Of a DNA stretch of 64,000 bases, positions 7,548 through 16,410 are shown piece by piece. Source of the stretch: Halalkalicoccus paucihalophilus. Its GTDB lineage: Archaea; Halobacteriota; Halobacteria; Halobacteriales; Halalkalicoccaceae. The stretch lies in assembly GCF_001593955.1 (NCBI RefSeq), contig NZ_LTAZ01000005.1, positions 24,001 through 88,000 on the forward strand, in the 5' to 3' direction. The translations under genes and the position numbers were made by a program. Under the pieces are notes generated by a model. It had not been told where the DNA came from, searched no databases, and saw only the letters and a list, made by a program, of their open reading frames with translations. The first letter of the stretch is position 1. The number at the start of each line of letters is the position of its first letter.

Positions 7548-9041
7548 TCAATCCGCCGTCTGTCGGAAGCGCTCCCACGCGCTCCGGAACTCGCTTTCGT
7601 CCTCGGTGCGCTCGTCCCACTCTTCGAGCCCGCGCTCCCGCCGGGTGCCGGGGATCGTGTTGTCCAACACGAGCGCCACCAGCCCGCCGACGGCCATCCC
7701 GGTGCCGCCGATGACGAAGACGGTGTCGGCCACGAGCGGCGACCCGAGAACGGGAGCGACCCCGGCGGCGAGTTCGCGGAAGGCCGCCGCGCTCTCGAAG
7801 TTCGCCATGTACTGGGGGATCGCGAGGCCGACGAACAGCGAGAAGCCGACGATGAAGACGTTTCGTTGAGAATCGAGGTCGACGTGTTTCAACGTCGAGA
7901 TCCCCACCGCGACGATCTGACCGAACATCGCGAGGAAGAGGCCGCCGACGATCGGGTCGGGGATGGTCGCGACGAGTTGGCCGAAATACCCCACGAACCC
8001 GACCACGAGCATGATCGCCGCCCCGACCTGCACGACGTAGCGGGAAGCCACTCCGGTCAGACCGATCGCGCCGATGTTCTCCGAATAGGAGGTCGAGCCG
8101 CCGGTGCCCATGATCCCCGAAAAGACGTTCATGAGCCCCTCCATACCGATCCCGTGGTTGATGCGCTTCTCGCTGGGTGCGCCCGCACCGGTGAGTCGGG
8201 CAACGGCCTGATAGTCCCCGAAGCTCTCGATTACCGAGGCGAGCACCCCGGCGATCATGCCGACCACGAGGGCGAACTCGAAGCGGGGCACGCCCCACTG
8301 GAAGGGGTAGATCGGCATCAGGGCAGGGGCCGAAGCGACCTGTCCGAGTGCGACGTAGCCCGGCGAGTCGGGCGTGTAAAACCCCGCCATCGAGAGGACG
8401 GCGGCGAACACCCACGCGATGGCGATTCCGAGGATAACCGGAAAGAGTTGAAACGCGCGGGCCCGGGTCTTGAGGTACTGTGAAAAGAGGACGATCAGCC
8501 CCACTGTGAGCCCCAACAGGAGCCAGTCCTGATTCGCGGCGGTGATCTGTGGGGCGTCGAACAGCGCCAGCCCGATCAGCGCAATGGTGGGGGCGATCAC
8601 CACGGGGGAAAGGAACCTGCGAAGGCGGCCGATGAGTCCGAGATAGCCGATGGCGATCTGGACGAACGCCGCGACGATGATCGCCCCCTGCAGGTAGCGC
8701 AGGTCGGTCTGCCAGCTCGGTTCGCCCGGGATGGTTCCGACGACGGCGATGATCGCCAGCGCGGGTGCGAGCATGGAGAAGGGTGCGCCCTGGACGATGG
8801 GATAACGGTTTCCCAGCGTGGTCTGGGCGAGCGTCGCGACCCCGCTGACGACGAAAAAGGTGCCGACGAACCGGGCGGTGACCCCGGCGGGCATCCCCAT
8901 CGCTCCCGCGAGGATGAGCGGCACAGCGATGTTCGCCCCGACCATCGTGAGGTAGTGCTGAAACCCCAAAAGGATCGATTCGAAAAGCGGTGGTCTGTCC
9001 TCGATACCGTACTCGACGAAGCTGGCCCGGTCCTCTCCCAT
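7548..9041 (-). CDS. NCS2 family nucleobase (uracil/xanthine-type) permease
   Basis: 497 residues with about 13-14 predicted membrane helices, full length for nucleobase:cation symporters. The conserved TM8-TM10 signatures are visible in ESFGDYQAVARLTG and in TSYSENIGAIGLT, whose glutamate corresponds to the substrate-binding glutamate of UraA. The N-terminus GFQHYLTMVGANIAVPLIL is typical. It imports uracil, xanthine or a related base across the cytoplasmic membrane; specificity is unresolved. It is transcribed alone, facing the SRPBCC gene. Confidence 0.92.
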   Translation of the reverse strand: MGEDRASFVEYGIEDRPPLFESILLGFQHYLTMVGANIAVPLILAGAMGMPAGVTARFVGTFFVVSGVATLAQTTLGNRYPIVQGAPFSMLAPALAIIAVVGTIPGEPSWQTDLRYLQGAIIVAAFVQIAIGYLGLIGRLRRFLSPVVIAPTIALIGLALFDAPQITAANQDWLLLGLTVGLIVLFSQYLKTRARAFQLFPVILGIAIAWVFAAVLSMAGFYTPDSPGYVALGQVASAPALMPIYPFQWGVPRFEFALVVGMIAGVLASVIESFGDYQAVARLTGAGAPSEKRINHGIGMEGLMNVFSGIMGTGGSTSYSENIGAIGLTGVASRYVVQVGAAIMLVVGFVGYFGQLVATIPDPIVGGLFLAMFGQIVAVGISTLKHVDLDSQRNVFIVGFSLFVGLAIPQYMANFESAAAFRELAAGVAPVLGSPLVADTVFVIGGTGMAVGGLVALVLDNTIPGTRRERGLEEWDERTEDESEFRSAWERFRQTAD

Positions 9042-9144
9042 TGTCCAAACTGCCTGTTTTTCGCGGTCGGGGGGTCAAATGCCTGCTGGTTCGGTCCGGG
9101 GCGCGTCGCCAACACTTACAACGACGGACGGCGAAGACGCGAGT

Positions 9145-9294
9145 ATGCCACAGATCGACCTCGAGGACGAAACCGTAGACCGACTCGACATGCTCCGCGA
9201 GGAGGACGAATCCTACGACGAACTCGTCAACGAGCTCATCAACATCTACGAGGCGGGCGAGATGAGCCTGCACCACGCCGGCGACGAGTTCTAG
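9145..9294 (+). CDS. 49-residue haloarchaeal small protein, antitoxin-like
   Basis: Starts at ATG 9145 (MPQIDLEDETVDRLDML). The pattern of an N-terminal strand followed by two acidic helices (DELVNELINIYEAGE) resembles ribbon-helix-helix antitoxin N-termini that are common as orphan mini proteins in haloarchaea. No toxin gene is adjacent. The upstream extension to 9079 is rejected because it is non-conserved in character. The stop shares the CTAG at 9291-9294 with the stop of the converging gene. Confidence 0.7.
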   Translation: MPQIDLEDETVDRLDMLREEDESYDELVNELINIYEAGEMSLHHAGDEF

Positions 9295-9737
9295 CTGGCC
9301 GCCTCACAGGTCGACGCCCACTTGCCCTGTTCTTCGAGGCGCTGTTGTAACCGGTCGGCATACTCGGCGACGAGCGCTTCGGCCGCCTGCCGGTCCTCGT
9401 CGTTCGCGCCGCCACCGCCGAGGCCGAGCGCACCCTTGATGGAATCGAGAACGCCTCCCGAGGAGCCGCCGCCAGACGCTCCGCCCGCGCCGCCCGCGGC
9501 CTGCACCTGTGCGTCGATCCGCTCGAGTTCGGGCATGATCTGGGGGAGTTTCTCGGTGTTGGCGACCAGTTGTGCGCGCTCGGGATCGGCCGGATCACGG
9601 ATCTCGAACTCGGTCGCGGTCATGATCAGGCCCCACTGCTGGCTCGAAAAACGGGATCGGTTGACCCGCTCGGTGAACTCCCGGTCGACGGCCATCCGGT
9701 CGCCGACGATCCGGTCGATCCACGGTTGTTCGCTCAT
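9291..9737 (-). CDS. Haloarchaeal protein of unknown function (DUF5799-like)
   Basis: 148 residues. The N-terminal 70 residues (WIDRIVGDRMAVDREF, QQWGLIMTATEFEI) look like a conserved helical domain; then comes a Gly/Ser/Ala-rich linker around residues 80-110, and a C-terminal helix ending in KWAS. I recall this arrangement as DUF5799, found only in haloarchaea, but could not check. No catalytic residues or membrane segments are seen, and function is unknown. Converges with the small antitoxin-like gene, overlapping by four bases. Confidence 0.75.
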   Translation of the reverse strand: MSEQPWIDRIVGDRMAVDREFTERVNRSRFSSQQWGLIMTATEFEIRDPADPERAQLVANTEKLPQIMPELERIDAQVQAAGGAGGASGGGSSGGVLDSIKGALGLGGGGANDEDRQAAEALVAEYADRLQQRLEEQGKWASTCEAAS

Positions 9738-9842
9738 GGCAGTCGATTCGGAGAGCGGGAGTATCAGGGTTTCCCACCCGCGGGCCGCGACAGCGTTATC
9801 GCCTCGAAAGTGCTAGATAACAACACCCAAGGAGTGGTCACG

Positions 9843-10283
9843 ATGGTACAGCAACTCAACGTGGAAGAACAGAACAAAGGACTCGTTCGGCGCTTCGTTC
9901 GGGAGGTCGTCAACGGGGGCGACTACGACGTGGTCGACGAACTCTTCGCGACGGAGTACGTGCGACACGATCCCAGCCTCCCCGAGGAGAAACGCGGCCC
10001 CGAGGGGTTCAAAGAGACCGTCGAGATGTGGCGGACGGCCTTCCCCGACGTCGAGATGACGATCGACGCGATAGTCGCGGAGGGGGATCTGGTCGCCTTC
10101 CGCGCGACCGAAACCGGTACCCACGAGGGGACGTTCATGGGGATCGAACCCACCGGAAAGCGCGTCGAACTGACCGGAAACGTCATGCACCGACTCGAGG
10201 ACGGGAAACTCGTCGAGACGTGGGCGTCGTTCGACATGCTCGGGCTGATGGAGCAGCTCGGCGCGATCGAAATGGCCCGCTGA
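9843..10283 (+). CDS. SnoaL-like ester cyclase / NTF2-fold protein
   Basis: 146 residues from ATG 9843. The cystatin-like (NTF2) fold of the SnoaL polyketide cyclase family is indicated by NKGLVRRFVREVVNGGDYD, VRHDPSLPEE, MWRTAFPDVEMTI and GTHEGTFMGIEPTGKRVE. Members include cyclases and many small-molecule-binding proteins of unknown role. No polyketide genes are nearby, so a general hydrolase-like or stress role is as likely. Transcribed alone. Confidence 0.85.
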   Translation: MVQQLNVEEQNKGLVRRFVREVVNGGDYDVVDELFATEYVRHDPSLPEEKRGPEGFKETVEMWRTAFPDVEMTIDAIVAEGDLVAFRATETGTHEGTFMGIEPTGKRVELTGNVMHRLEDGKLVETWASFDMLGLMEQLGAIEMAR

Positions 10284-10294
10284 TCGACAACCCG

Positions 10295-10299
10295 TTTTT
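10295..10299 (+). terminator. T-tract downstream of the SnoaL-like gene
   Basis: CCCG followed by five T residues, 12 bases after the stop and before the converging OsmC gene; consistent with an archaeal oligo-T terminator. Confidence 0.3.
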
Positions 10300-10316
10300 C
10301 AAGAGACGACGACCCG

Positions 10317-10712
10317 CTAGAACGCGCCGCCCTCGATGCTGGTGTCGGCGTGAAGCTCCTCTTTGAGCGCGTCGTGGACCTTACAGAGTTCGTTCGCCCG
10401 GTCGACGACCTGCTGGCCCGTCTCGTCGTCGAGGTCGGCCTCCACCGCGATCTCGAAGCTAACCGCGGTGAGCTTCCCGTCATCGTTCACCTCGCCGGTG
10501 ACGGTGTTCTCGATCCTCCCGAGGTCGTCGGCCCCCCGTTGTTGGCCGCCGACGCGCAGCGCCGGGACGTAACACGCGGCGTAGTCCGCGAGCAGCGTCT
10601 CGACCGTATCCGGCGTCTCCTCGCCCTCGGCGTCGATCGTGAGTTCGAAATCGCGGACCGAGTTGACCGAGCTAAACCCCTCCTCGCTGGTACTGATTAC
10701 CTCTTTTGCCAT
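10317..10712 (-). CDS. OsmC/Ohr family protein, copy 1
   Basis: 131 residues from the ATG at 10710-10712 (MAKEVISTSEEG). Two cysteines at the conserved OsmC positions, in DYAACYVPALRVGG and in NELCKVHDALKEE, would form the reactive pair that reduces organic hydroperoxides. The closely related gene immediately upstream on the same strand (10796-11194) is about half identical, indicating a tandem duplication. The frame stays open upstream to 11054, but that part is an arginine-rich shadow of the neighbour. Confidence 0.88.
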   Translation of the reverse strand: MAKEVISTSEEGFSSVNSVRDFELTIDAEGEETPDTVETLLADYAACYVPALRVGGQQRGADDLGRIENTVTGEVNDDGKLTAVSFEIAVEADLDDETGQQVVDRANELCKVHDALKEELHADTSIEGGAF

Positions 10713-10795
10713 TGCGTTCCGGTAGACGCCCGGCTGTGGCGTAAGTGTTCCTCCCGAAAAACCGACCTCGCCTGCCTGACCCCCGGAGCTCCAAC

Positions 10796-11194
10796 TCAGA
10801 ACGCGTCGGTTTCGACGCTGATATCGGCTTCGAGTTCCTCGCGCAGCGCCGCGTGGACGTGGCAGATCCCCTCCGCGCGCTCCGTGATCTCCTCGGCCTC
10901 GTCGTCCGACAGGTCCTTCTCGACGTAGATGTCGAAGCGGATCGCGCTGACGTCGTCCTCGTCGTTCAGATCGGCTTCGGCGTCGATCTGGAGCTTTCCG
11001 AGGTCGTCGTGATCGCGCTGCTGGCCGCCGACGCGGAACGCCGGCAGGAAACACGACGCGTAATCGGCGACGAGGACGTCGTTGGGGTTAGGCCCCTCCT
11101 CGTCGGTGGCGTCGATGGTGAGCGAGAAGTCGCCGACCTGGTTGTTGGTCACGAAGCCCTGTTCGCTGACGCTGGTGGTCTCGATGTCCGACAT
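10796..11194 (-). CDS. OsmC/Ohr family protein, copy 2
   Basis: 132 residues from the ATG at 11192-11194 (MSDIETTSVSEQG). The cysteine motifs DYASCFLPAFRVGG and EGICHVHAALREE match those of the downstream paralogue. It probably detoxifies organic hydroperoxides. The two genes are 83 bases apart and co-directional; both are strongly acidic. An earlier ATG 18 bases upstream is possible but less likely. Confidence 0.88.
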   Translation of the reverse strand: MSDIETTSVSEQGFVTNNQVGDFSLTIDATDEEGPNPNDVLVADYASCFLPAFRVGGQQRDHDDLGKLQIDAEADLNDEDDVSAIRFDIYVEKDLSDDEAEEITERAEGICHVHAALREELEADISVETDAF

Positions 11195-11257
11195 GGCACT
11201 CGGATTTCTCACGGACGCTCCTAAAGAATGACGAAACTGCGGTCGAAGCGAGCGGTC

Positions 11258-11986
11258 CTACTCGTTCAGGTCGAACGTCTCGTCGCCCTCCAGAACGTGG
11301 GCCTCGGCGTCGCTACCAGTCGCTTTGATCTCGTTTACGAACTCGTCGGTGTCGATCTCGATGGGCGGAAACGTGTCGTAGTGCATCGGGAAGGCGTGAT
11401 CGACGTTGAGCCAGTCGGCGGCGATTGCGGCCTGCCACGGCCCCATCGTGAAGTGATCGCCGGTGGGGAGCGCGGCGGCGTCGGGTTCGAGATACGGGCC
11501 GATGACCTCGCGCATCTCGGTCATCAGACCGGTGTCGCCGGCGTGATAGAAACTCGTGCTCTCCTCGTCTTCGACCTGCGTAGGCTTGGTGTCGCTGATC
11601 ACGTAGCCTGCGGGCATCCCTACCGAGTACTCGTAGTCGGTGTCGACGCCGTTGGTGTGGTCCGCGCGGTGCATCGTCACGTAGGCGTCGCCACACTCGA
11701 CGGTGCCCCCGATGTTCATTCCCATCCCGCCGACGGCGTCCTCGAAACCGAGTTCGTCCTTCGCGTACGCGACGAGTTCGGGGTTCGCCACGAGCGTCGT
11801 CTCCGAGAACTCGCCGGCGTCGCCGATGTGGTCGGCGTGGCCGTGGGTCAACAGGACGTAGTCAGGCGTTTCGATATCGGTGGGTTCCAGATCGGTCTTC
11901 GGATTGTCGAAGAAGGGATCGATTAGCAGGTCGGTATCCCCTACAGAAACGTACCACGTCGAGTGTCCGTGCCAGGTGAGTTCCAT
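11258..11986 (-). CDS. Metal-dependent hydrolase, metallo-beta-lactamase fold (UPF0173/UlaG-like)
   Basis: 242 residues from the ATG at 11984-11986 ([13 protein letters not shown]). Metal ligands are visible in [12 protein letters not shown] (HxHxDH), a downstream histidine in MHRADH, and an aspartate in FYHAGDTGL. The opening WHGHST and the final [10 protein letters not shown] are typical of the UPF0173 branch. It probably hydrolyses a phosphoester or lactone; the substrate is unknown. Upstream in-frame extension to 12154 reads as the antisense of the divergent FAH gene and was dropped. Confidence 0.88.
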   Translation of the reverse strand: MELTWHGHSTWYVSVGDTDLLIDPFFDNPKTDLEPTDIETPDYVLLTHGHADHIGDAGEFSETTLVANPELVAYAKDELGFEDAVGGMGMNIGGTVECGDAYVTMHRADHTNGVDTDYEYSVGMPAGYVISDTKPTQVEDEESTSFYHAGDTGLMTEMREVIGPYLEPDAAALPTGDHFTMGPWQAAIAADWLNVDHAFPMHYDTFPPIEIDTDEFVNEIKATGSDAEAHVLEGDETFDLNE

Positions 11987-12083
11987 ACGGGAGACACAAC
12001 GGCCGACTGGTTCATAAAAGGTGTCGACGCGGCAGTCCTGCCGCCGAACGAACGCTTTTGGGCGCGCGCTCTGAGGCCCACGT

Positions 12084-12812
12084 ATGCACCGCGTTCGATT
12101 CCGCGACCCCGCCGGCTCGGTCCGACAGGGCAACTGGGACGACGAGGAGATCACCTTCGCAAACGACAGCTACGACCCCGAGGAAGTCGATATCCTCCCG
12201 CCGTGTGAGCCCACGAAGATCGTCTGTATCGGCCGAAACTACGCCGCCCACGCCGAGGAGCGAAACGAGGATCTGCCAGATCGACCCCTCCTCTTTTTGA
12301 AACCACCGAACGCCGTCGCGGGTCACGGCGACACTGTGACCCTGCCCGCCGAGCGGTATATCGAACACGAGTCCGAACTCGCGGTCGTCATCGGCGAGCA
12401 GTGTCGCCACGTCGAGGAGAGCGAGGCCGAGGACGTCGTCGCGGGCTACACCTGCTTCGACGACCTGTCGAACCGGGACGACCAGGACGAAGAGCAGAAC
12501 TGGGTCCGCGGGAAGGCCTTCGATAACGCCGCACCGATGGGGCCCGTGCTGGCGACCCCCGATGAGGTGCCCGACGACGCCCGGATCCAGTTGCGTGTCG
12601 ACGGCGAGACCCGACAGGACTCGACCCTCGAACACCTCATCTTCTCGATCCCCGAGCTGATCGCCGAGATCACCCAGTACATGACTCTCGAACCGGGGGA
12701 CGTGATCGCGACGGGCACTCCCGAGGGCGTCGGCCCGCTCGAGGACGGTAACACGGTAGAAATCGAGATCGAGGGGATCGGGACGCTCGAACACGACGTG
12801 CGCCAGCCGTAG
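12084..12812 (+). CDS. Fumarylacetoacetate hydrolase (FAH) family protein
   Basis: 242 residues. The FAH C-terminal catalytic fold is seen in [13 protein letters not shown], the metal-binding glutamates of [12 protein letters not shown], the aspartate in [10 protein letters not shown], the conserved [11 protein letters not shown] and the final [14 protein letters not shown]. The family includes homoprotocatechuate isomerase/decarboxylases, acylpyruvases and oxaloacetate tautomerases. No aromatic degradation cluster is adjacent, so an acylpyruvase or oxaloacetate-related housekeeping role is more likely. Confidence 0.9.
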   Translation: MHRVRFRDPAGSVRQGNWDDEEITFANDSYDPEEVDILPPCEPTKIVCIGRNYAAHAEERNEDLPDRPLLFLKPPNAVAGHGDTVTLPAERYIEHESELAVVIGEQCRHVEESEAEDVVAGYTCFDDLSNRDDQDEEQNWVRGKAFDNAAPMGPVLATPDEVPDDARIQLRVDGETRQDSTLEHLIFSIPELIAEITQYMTLEPGDVIATGTPEGVGPLEDGNTVEIEIEGIGTLEHDVRQP

Positions 12813-12899
12813 CGTTCCGAACGCCCGCTCCGTCGCCCTCGCTTCGACGGACGAACGCGTGTAACCACGCTTAATATCGACGCCCGATTTTGAGCGACC

Positions 12900-13979
12900 A
12901 TGCACCCACGGGATCTCTCCTCGAACACCGCCTACGAGGCCGGGCGGGGGACGGAGGAGGTCGCCCGCGAGTTGGGGCTCGATCCCGACTCGCTCGTGAA
13001 ACTCGCCTCCAACGAGAACCCCCTCGGACCGTCTCCGGCCGCAGTCGAGGCCATCCGCGCACACGCCGACCGGGTCCACACCTACCCGAAGGCCTCTCAC
13101 GCCGACCTCATCGCCGAACTCGCCGCCCTCTGGGAGCTCTCTCCGAACCAAGTCTGGCTCGCAAACGGCGGCGACGGCGCGCTCGATTACCTCGCGCGGG
13201 CGACCATCGATCCGGGCGACCGCGTTCTGGTTCCCGAGCCGGGGTTCGCCTACTACGGGATGAGCGCCCGGTTCCACCACGGCGAAGTGACGACGTATCC
13301 CGTCTCGAAGGCCGAGGACTTCGAGCAGCGCGCCGAAAAGATCCTCGCCGACTACGACGGCGAGCGGATCGTCTACCTCACCAGCCCGCACAACCCCACC
13401 GGCTCCGAGATCGCCCTCTCGGAGGTCGAAGAACTGGCTGACCGAACCGAGGAGGGCACCCTGATCGTGGTCGACGAGGCCTACGGGGAGTTCTCCGATC
13501 GGCCGAGCGCCGTCTCGCTGGTCGAAGCCCGCGACGACGTGGCCGTCCTGCGGACCTTCTCGAAGGTCTACGGGCTGGCGGGCCTCCGACTGGGCTACGC
13601 GCTGGTGCCCGAGTCGTGGGCCGAGGCCTACACGCGGGTCAACACCCCCTTCGCCGCCAGCGAGATCGCCTGCCGGGCCGGACTGGCCGCCCTCGACGAT
13701 ACCGAGCACGTCGAACGCTCGATCGAGGTCGCCCGCGACGCCCGCGAGCGGATATACGAACGCCTCGATGCCCCGACGTGGGAGAGCGCGGGCAACTTCG
13801 TGCTCGCCGAAGTCGGCGACGCGAGCGCGGTCGCGAACCGCCTCCAAGAGCGGGGAGTCATAGTCCGGGACTGTACGAGTTTCGGCCTTCCCGAGTGTAT
13901 CCGAATTTCCTGCGGGACCGAAGCGGAGACCCGACGGGCGATCACCGAGTGCAACGAGGTCCTCCGGGGGGCGACATGA
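12900..13979 (+). CDS. hisC: Histidinol-phosphate aminotransferase
   Basis: 359 residues, typical length. The PLP lysine is Lys222 in LRTFSKVYGLAGLRLGY; LTSPHNPTGSE, VVDEAYGEF and the N-terminal LASNENPLGPSP are HisC hallmarks. It converts imidazole acetol-phosphate and glutamate to histidinol phosphate in histidine biosynthesis. It starts a plus-strand run: the stop overlaps the ATG of the next gene (ATGA at 13976-13979), and that gene overlaps the following one in turn. Confidence 0.93.
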   Translation: MHPRDLSSNTAYEAGRGTEEVARELGLDPDSLVKLASNENPLGPSPAAVEAIRAHADRVHTYPKASHADLIAELAALWELSPNQVWLANGGDGALDYLARATIDPGDRVLVPEPGFAYYGMSARFHHGEVTTYPVSKAEDFEQRAEKILADYDGERIVYLTSPHNPTGSEIALSEVEELADRTEEGTLIVVDEAYGEFSDRPSAVSLVEARDDVAVLRTFSKVYGLAGLRLGYALVPESWAEAYTRVNTPFAASEIACRAGLAALDDTEHVERSIEVARDARERIYERLDAPTWESAGNFVLAEVGDASAVANRLQERGVIVRDCTSFGLPECIRISCGTEAETRRAITECNEVLRGAT

Positions 13980-14515
13980 GAGTCGCCGTCACCGGCACCC
14001 CCGGAACCGGAAAGACGAGCGCGACCGATCGCCTCGACGAGTCGGTGCTCCACCTCAACGACGCCGTCGAACGCGAGGGGCTGTATACCGAACGTGACGA
14101 GGCCCGCGACAGCCTCGTGGTCGATATGGATGCCCTCCGCGAGTTCGTCGGCGACCGGGAGGGAGTCGTCGAATCGCACCTCGCCCACCACCTGCCCGCC
14201 GACCGGGTCGTCGTCTTGCGATGTGGGCCCGAGGAACTCGAACGCCGCCTCCGCGAGCGCGAGGAGGGCGAGGCGAAAGCCGAGGAGAACACTGGATCGA
14301 CGAAGTCGCCCCAAGCCCTCGCTCGCTACGCCCGCGAGAACGCCGAAAGCGAGGCACTCGACCTGATCCTCTCGGAGGCAGTCGCCGAACACGGAGTGGA
14401 GAACGTCTACGAGATCGACACCACCGAGCGTTCGCTCGCCGAGGTCGCCCGCGAGATCGAACGCGTGATCGCAGGTGAACGTGGGCCGAGCGCCGGGGAG
14501 GTGACGTTCTCGTGA
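13976..14515 (+). CDS. Adenylate kinase-like NTPase (Fap7/AK6 family)
   Basis: 179 residues. The P-loop TGTPGTGKTSATD lies at the N-terminus, and VVLRCGPEELERRLRER is the lid/NMP-binding region of the Fap7/hCINAP group. The family functions in late small-subunit ribosome maturation in eukaryotes and archaea and also has adenylate kinase activity. It overlaps hisC by four bases and the following phosphatidyltransferase by four bases, so the three genes are translationally coupled. Confidence 0.85.
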   Translation: MRVAVTGTPGTGKTSATDRLDESVLHLNDAVEREGLYTERDEARDSLVVDMDALREFVGDREGVVESHLAHHLPADRVVVLRCGPEELERRLREREEGEAKAEENTGSTKSPQALARYARENAESEALDLILSEAVAEHGVENVYEIDTTERSLAEVAREIERVIAGERGPSAGEVTFS

Positions 14516-15120
14516 CTCTCGATAAGTATCGCCCGCTCGCGGATCGCGCCCTCGAACCGTTCGTCGAGGGTGCCGATAGGGTGGGGCTATCGCCCAACGG
14601 CGTGAGCGTCCTCGCGTTCGCGCTCGCGGGCGTCGCGGCCGGGGCCTTCTACCTCGGCGGGACAAGTCCAGGGTGGTATCTCGTCGGCGCGCTGCTCGTC
14701 CTGCTGAACGGTGCGCTCGACTTACTGGATGGGGCGCTCGCGCGCCGCCAGAACGTCGCCTCGACGGCGGGCGACCTGCTCGATCACGTCCTCGACAGGT
14801 ACGCCGACATCCTGATCATCGCCGGACTCGCGGCCGGGATCGGCGAGTACGCGCTAGGTTTCGTCGCCGTTACTGGGGTTCTCATGACCTCGTATCTCGG
14901 AACGCAGGCACAGGCCGTCGGCCTCGACCGGGTCTACGGGGGGATGTTGGGCCGTGCGGACCGCCTCGTTCTCGTGGGCGTCGTCGCGATCCTGACCGGG
15001 ATAGTTCCGGTGACGATCGGCTGGTTCACGCTCGTGGGCTGGCTCCTCGTGCTGTTCGCGGTCGTGGGTCACATCACCGCCCTCCAACGCTTTTACTACT
15101 CGATGGGTGCCCTTGGGTGA
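14512..15120 (+). CDS. CDP-alcohol phosphatidyltransferase family membrane enzyme
   Basis: 202 residues from a GTG at 14512. The full CDP-alcohol phosphotransferase signature D-x2-D-G-x2-A-R-x8-G-x3-D-x3-D is present (from LLDGALARR through GDLLDHVLDRYAD), with the four metal-binding aspartates. About six membrane helices follow. It joins an alcohol such as myo-inositol phosphate, glycerol phosphate or serine to CDP-archaeol in polar lipid synthesis; the alcohol cannot be deduced. Coupled to the Fap7-like gene. Confidence 0.9.
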   Translation: MTLDKYRPLADRALEPFVEGADRVGLSPNGVSVLAFALAGVAAGAFYLGGTSPGWYLVGALLVLLNGALDLLDGALARRQNVASTAGDLLDHVLDRYADILIIAGLAAGIGEYALGFVAVTGVLMTSYLGTQAQAVGLDRVYGGMLGRADRLVLVGVVAILTGIVPVTIGWFTLVGWLLVLFAVVGHITALQRFYYSMGALG

Positions 15121-15162
15121 GCGTGGCGCACCATTTATACACTCCCGCACGCAAGGGCGGGT

Positions 15163-15699
15163 ATGGTTCAGTGTGAGATGTGTGGCACCGAGACGTCCAC
15201 ACCCAAGACGGTCAAGATCGAGGGCGCTGAACTCGATGTCTGTGATTCCTGTGCGGAGTTCGGGACCGAGGTCCGAACCGAGGAGTCCTCCCAGACCTCG
15301 ACGAAGTACTCGACCTCCTCGTCGTCGGATACCTCGGAGTCGGACAGCAGCGGCTCGGGCTCCGCGGGCGGGTCGGGCGGCGGAAGCCGACGCCGCCGCG
15401 ACATGTTCGACGAGATGGACGAGGTCGCCGCCGACTACGACCAGCGGATCCGCGAGGCTCGCGAATCGGCCGGTCTGAGCCAGGAGGACCTCGCGGGCGA
15501 GCTCAACGAGAAGGCGAGTCTGATCCGCAAACTCGAACGCGGCGACATGCTCCCGAGCGACTCGGTCCAGAAGAAGCTCGAACGCAAACTCGAGATCTCG
15601 CTGTCGGAGGGTATCAGCGACGACGACACCGAGTGGGAGGGTGGCTCCTCGACGGGAAGTTACACGCTTGGGGACGTCGTCACCCGCAAGGACTCCTGA
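15163..15699 (+). CDS. Multiprotein bridging factor aMBF1
   Basis: 178 residues. An N-terminal zinc ribbon (CEMCGTE, then CDSCAEFG) is followed by a Ser-rich and Gly-rich linker (residues about 45-75), and a cro/C1-type helix-turn-helix (QRIREARESAGLSQEDLA and KASLIRKLERGDMLPS). This is the archaeal MBF1 layout (family TIGR00270), a transcriptional coactivator-like protein linked to ribosomes. Transcribed on its own promoter after the phosphatidyltransferase and before tpiA. Confidence 0.93.
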   Translation: MVQCEMCGTETSTPKTVKIEGAELDVCDSCAEFGTEVRTEESSQTSTKYSTSSSSDTSESDSSGSGSAGGSGGGSRRRRDMFDEMDEVAADYDQRIREARESAGLSQEDLAGELNEKASLIRKLERGDMLPSDSVQKKLERKLEISLSEGISDDDTEWEGGSSTGSYTLGDVVTRKDS

Positions 15700-15738
15700 T
15701 CGGGAAGACTCTTTAGCCGCCCCGCCCGAGGGCGAGCC

Positions 15739-16383
15739 ATGTTCGTTCTGGTCAACTGTAAGGCCTACCCGAGTGACCCCGTCGAGATCGCCGAGGCTGC
15801 CCACGAAGTCAGCGAGGACTCGGGGACGCGGATCGCCGTCGCGCCCCAGACCGCCCGACTGGAATCGGTCGCCGAAACCGGCGTCGAGACGTGGGCCCAG
15901 CACACCGACGGCAACGAGACGGGCAGTCACACCGGCAGCGCGCTCGCCGAAGCGCTCGCGGCGGCGGGCGCGACCGGCACCATGATCAACCACTCGGAGA
16001 AGCGCCTGAAGCTCGCCGATATCGACGCCGGCCTCGAAGCCGCCGAGCGCGCCGACCTCGAAACGGTTGTCTGTGCCAACAACCCCGAACAGGTGAAAGC
16101 CGTCGCGGCGCTCGGACCGGATAGCGTGGCCGTCGAGCCGCCGGAGCTGATCGGCTCCGGTACTCCTGTGAGTCAGGCCGACCCCGACATCGTCACCGAT
16201 GCGGTCGCGGCCGCCGAGGCCGTTGACGATTCGGTGGACGTGCTCTGTGGGGCGGGTATCAGCACGGGCGAGGACCTGACTGCTGCCGAGGAGCTGGGTG
16301 CCGAAGGCGTGTTGCTCGCAAGCGGCGTCGCGAAGGCCGACGACCCGCGTGCGGCACTGGAGGACTTGGTCGAACCGCTGTAG
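15739..16383 (+). CDS. tpiA: Triosephosphate isomerase
   Basis: 214 residues, the short archaeal type that lacks the C-terminal helices of bacterial TIM. Catalytic residues are visible: Lys8 in NCKAYPS, His85 in MINHSEKRL and Glu133 in [11 protein letters not shown]. It interconverts dihydroxyacetone phosphate and glyceraldehyde 3-phosphate, the product pool also fed by the DhaKLM system in this window. The gene is followed at once by intergenic element A. Confidence 0.95.
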   Translation: MFVLVNCKAYPSDPVEIAEAAHEVSEDSGTRIAVAPQTARLESVAETGVETWAQHTDGNETGSHTGSALAEALAAAGATGTMINHSEKRLKLADIDAGLEAAERADLETVVCANNPEQVKAVAALGPDSVAVEPPELIGSGTPVSQADPDIVTDAVAAAEAVDDSVDVLCGAGISTGEDLTAAEELGAEGVLLASGVAKADDPRAALEDLVEPL

Positions 16384-16410
16384 AACGAAAATTCTCGAAT
16401 CTATTGCTGG

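Noticed and set aside
10713-11054. N-terminal extension of the first OsmC gene
   Set aside because: Arginine-rich frame overlapping the second OsmC gene; the conserved protein begins at MAKEVIS.
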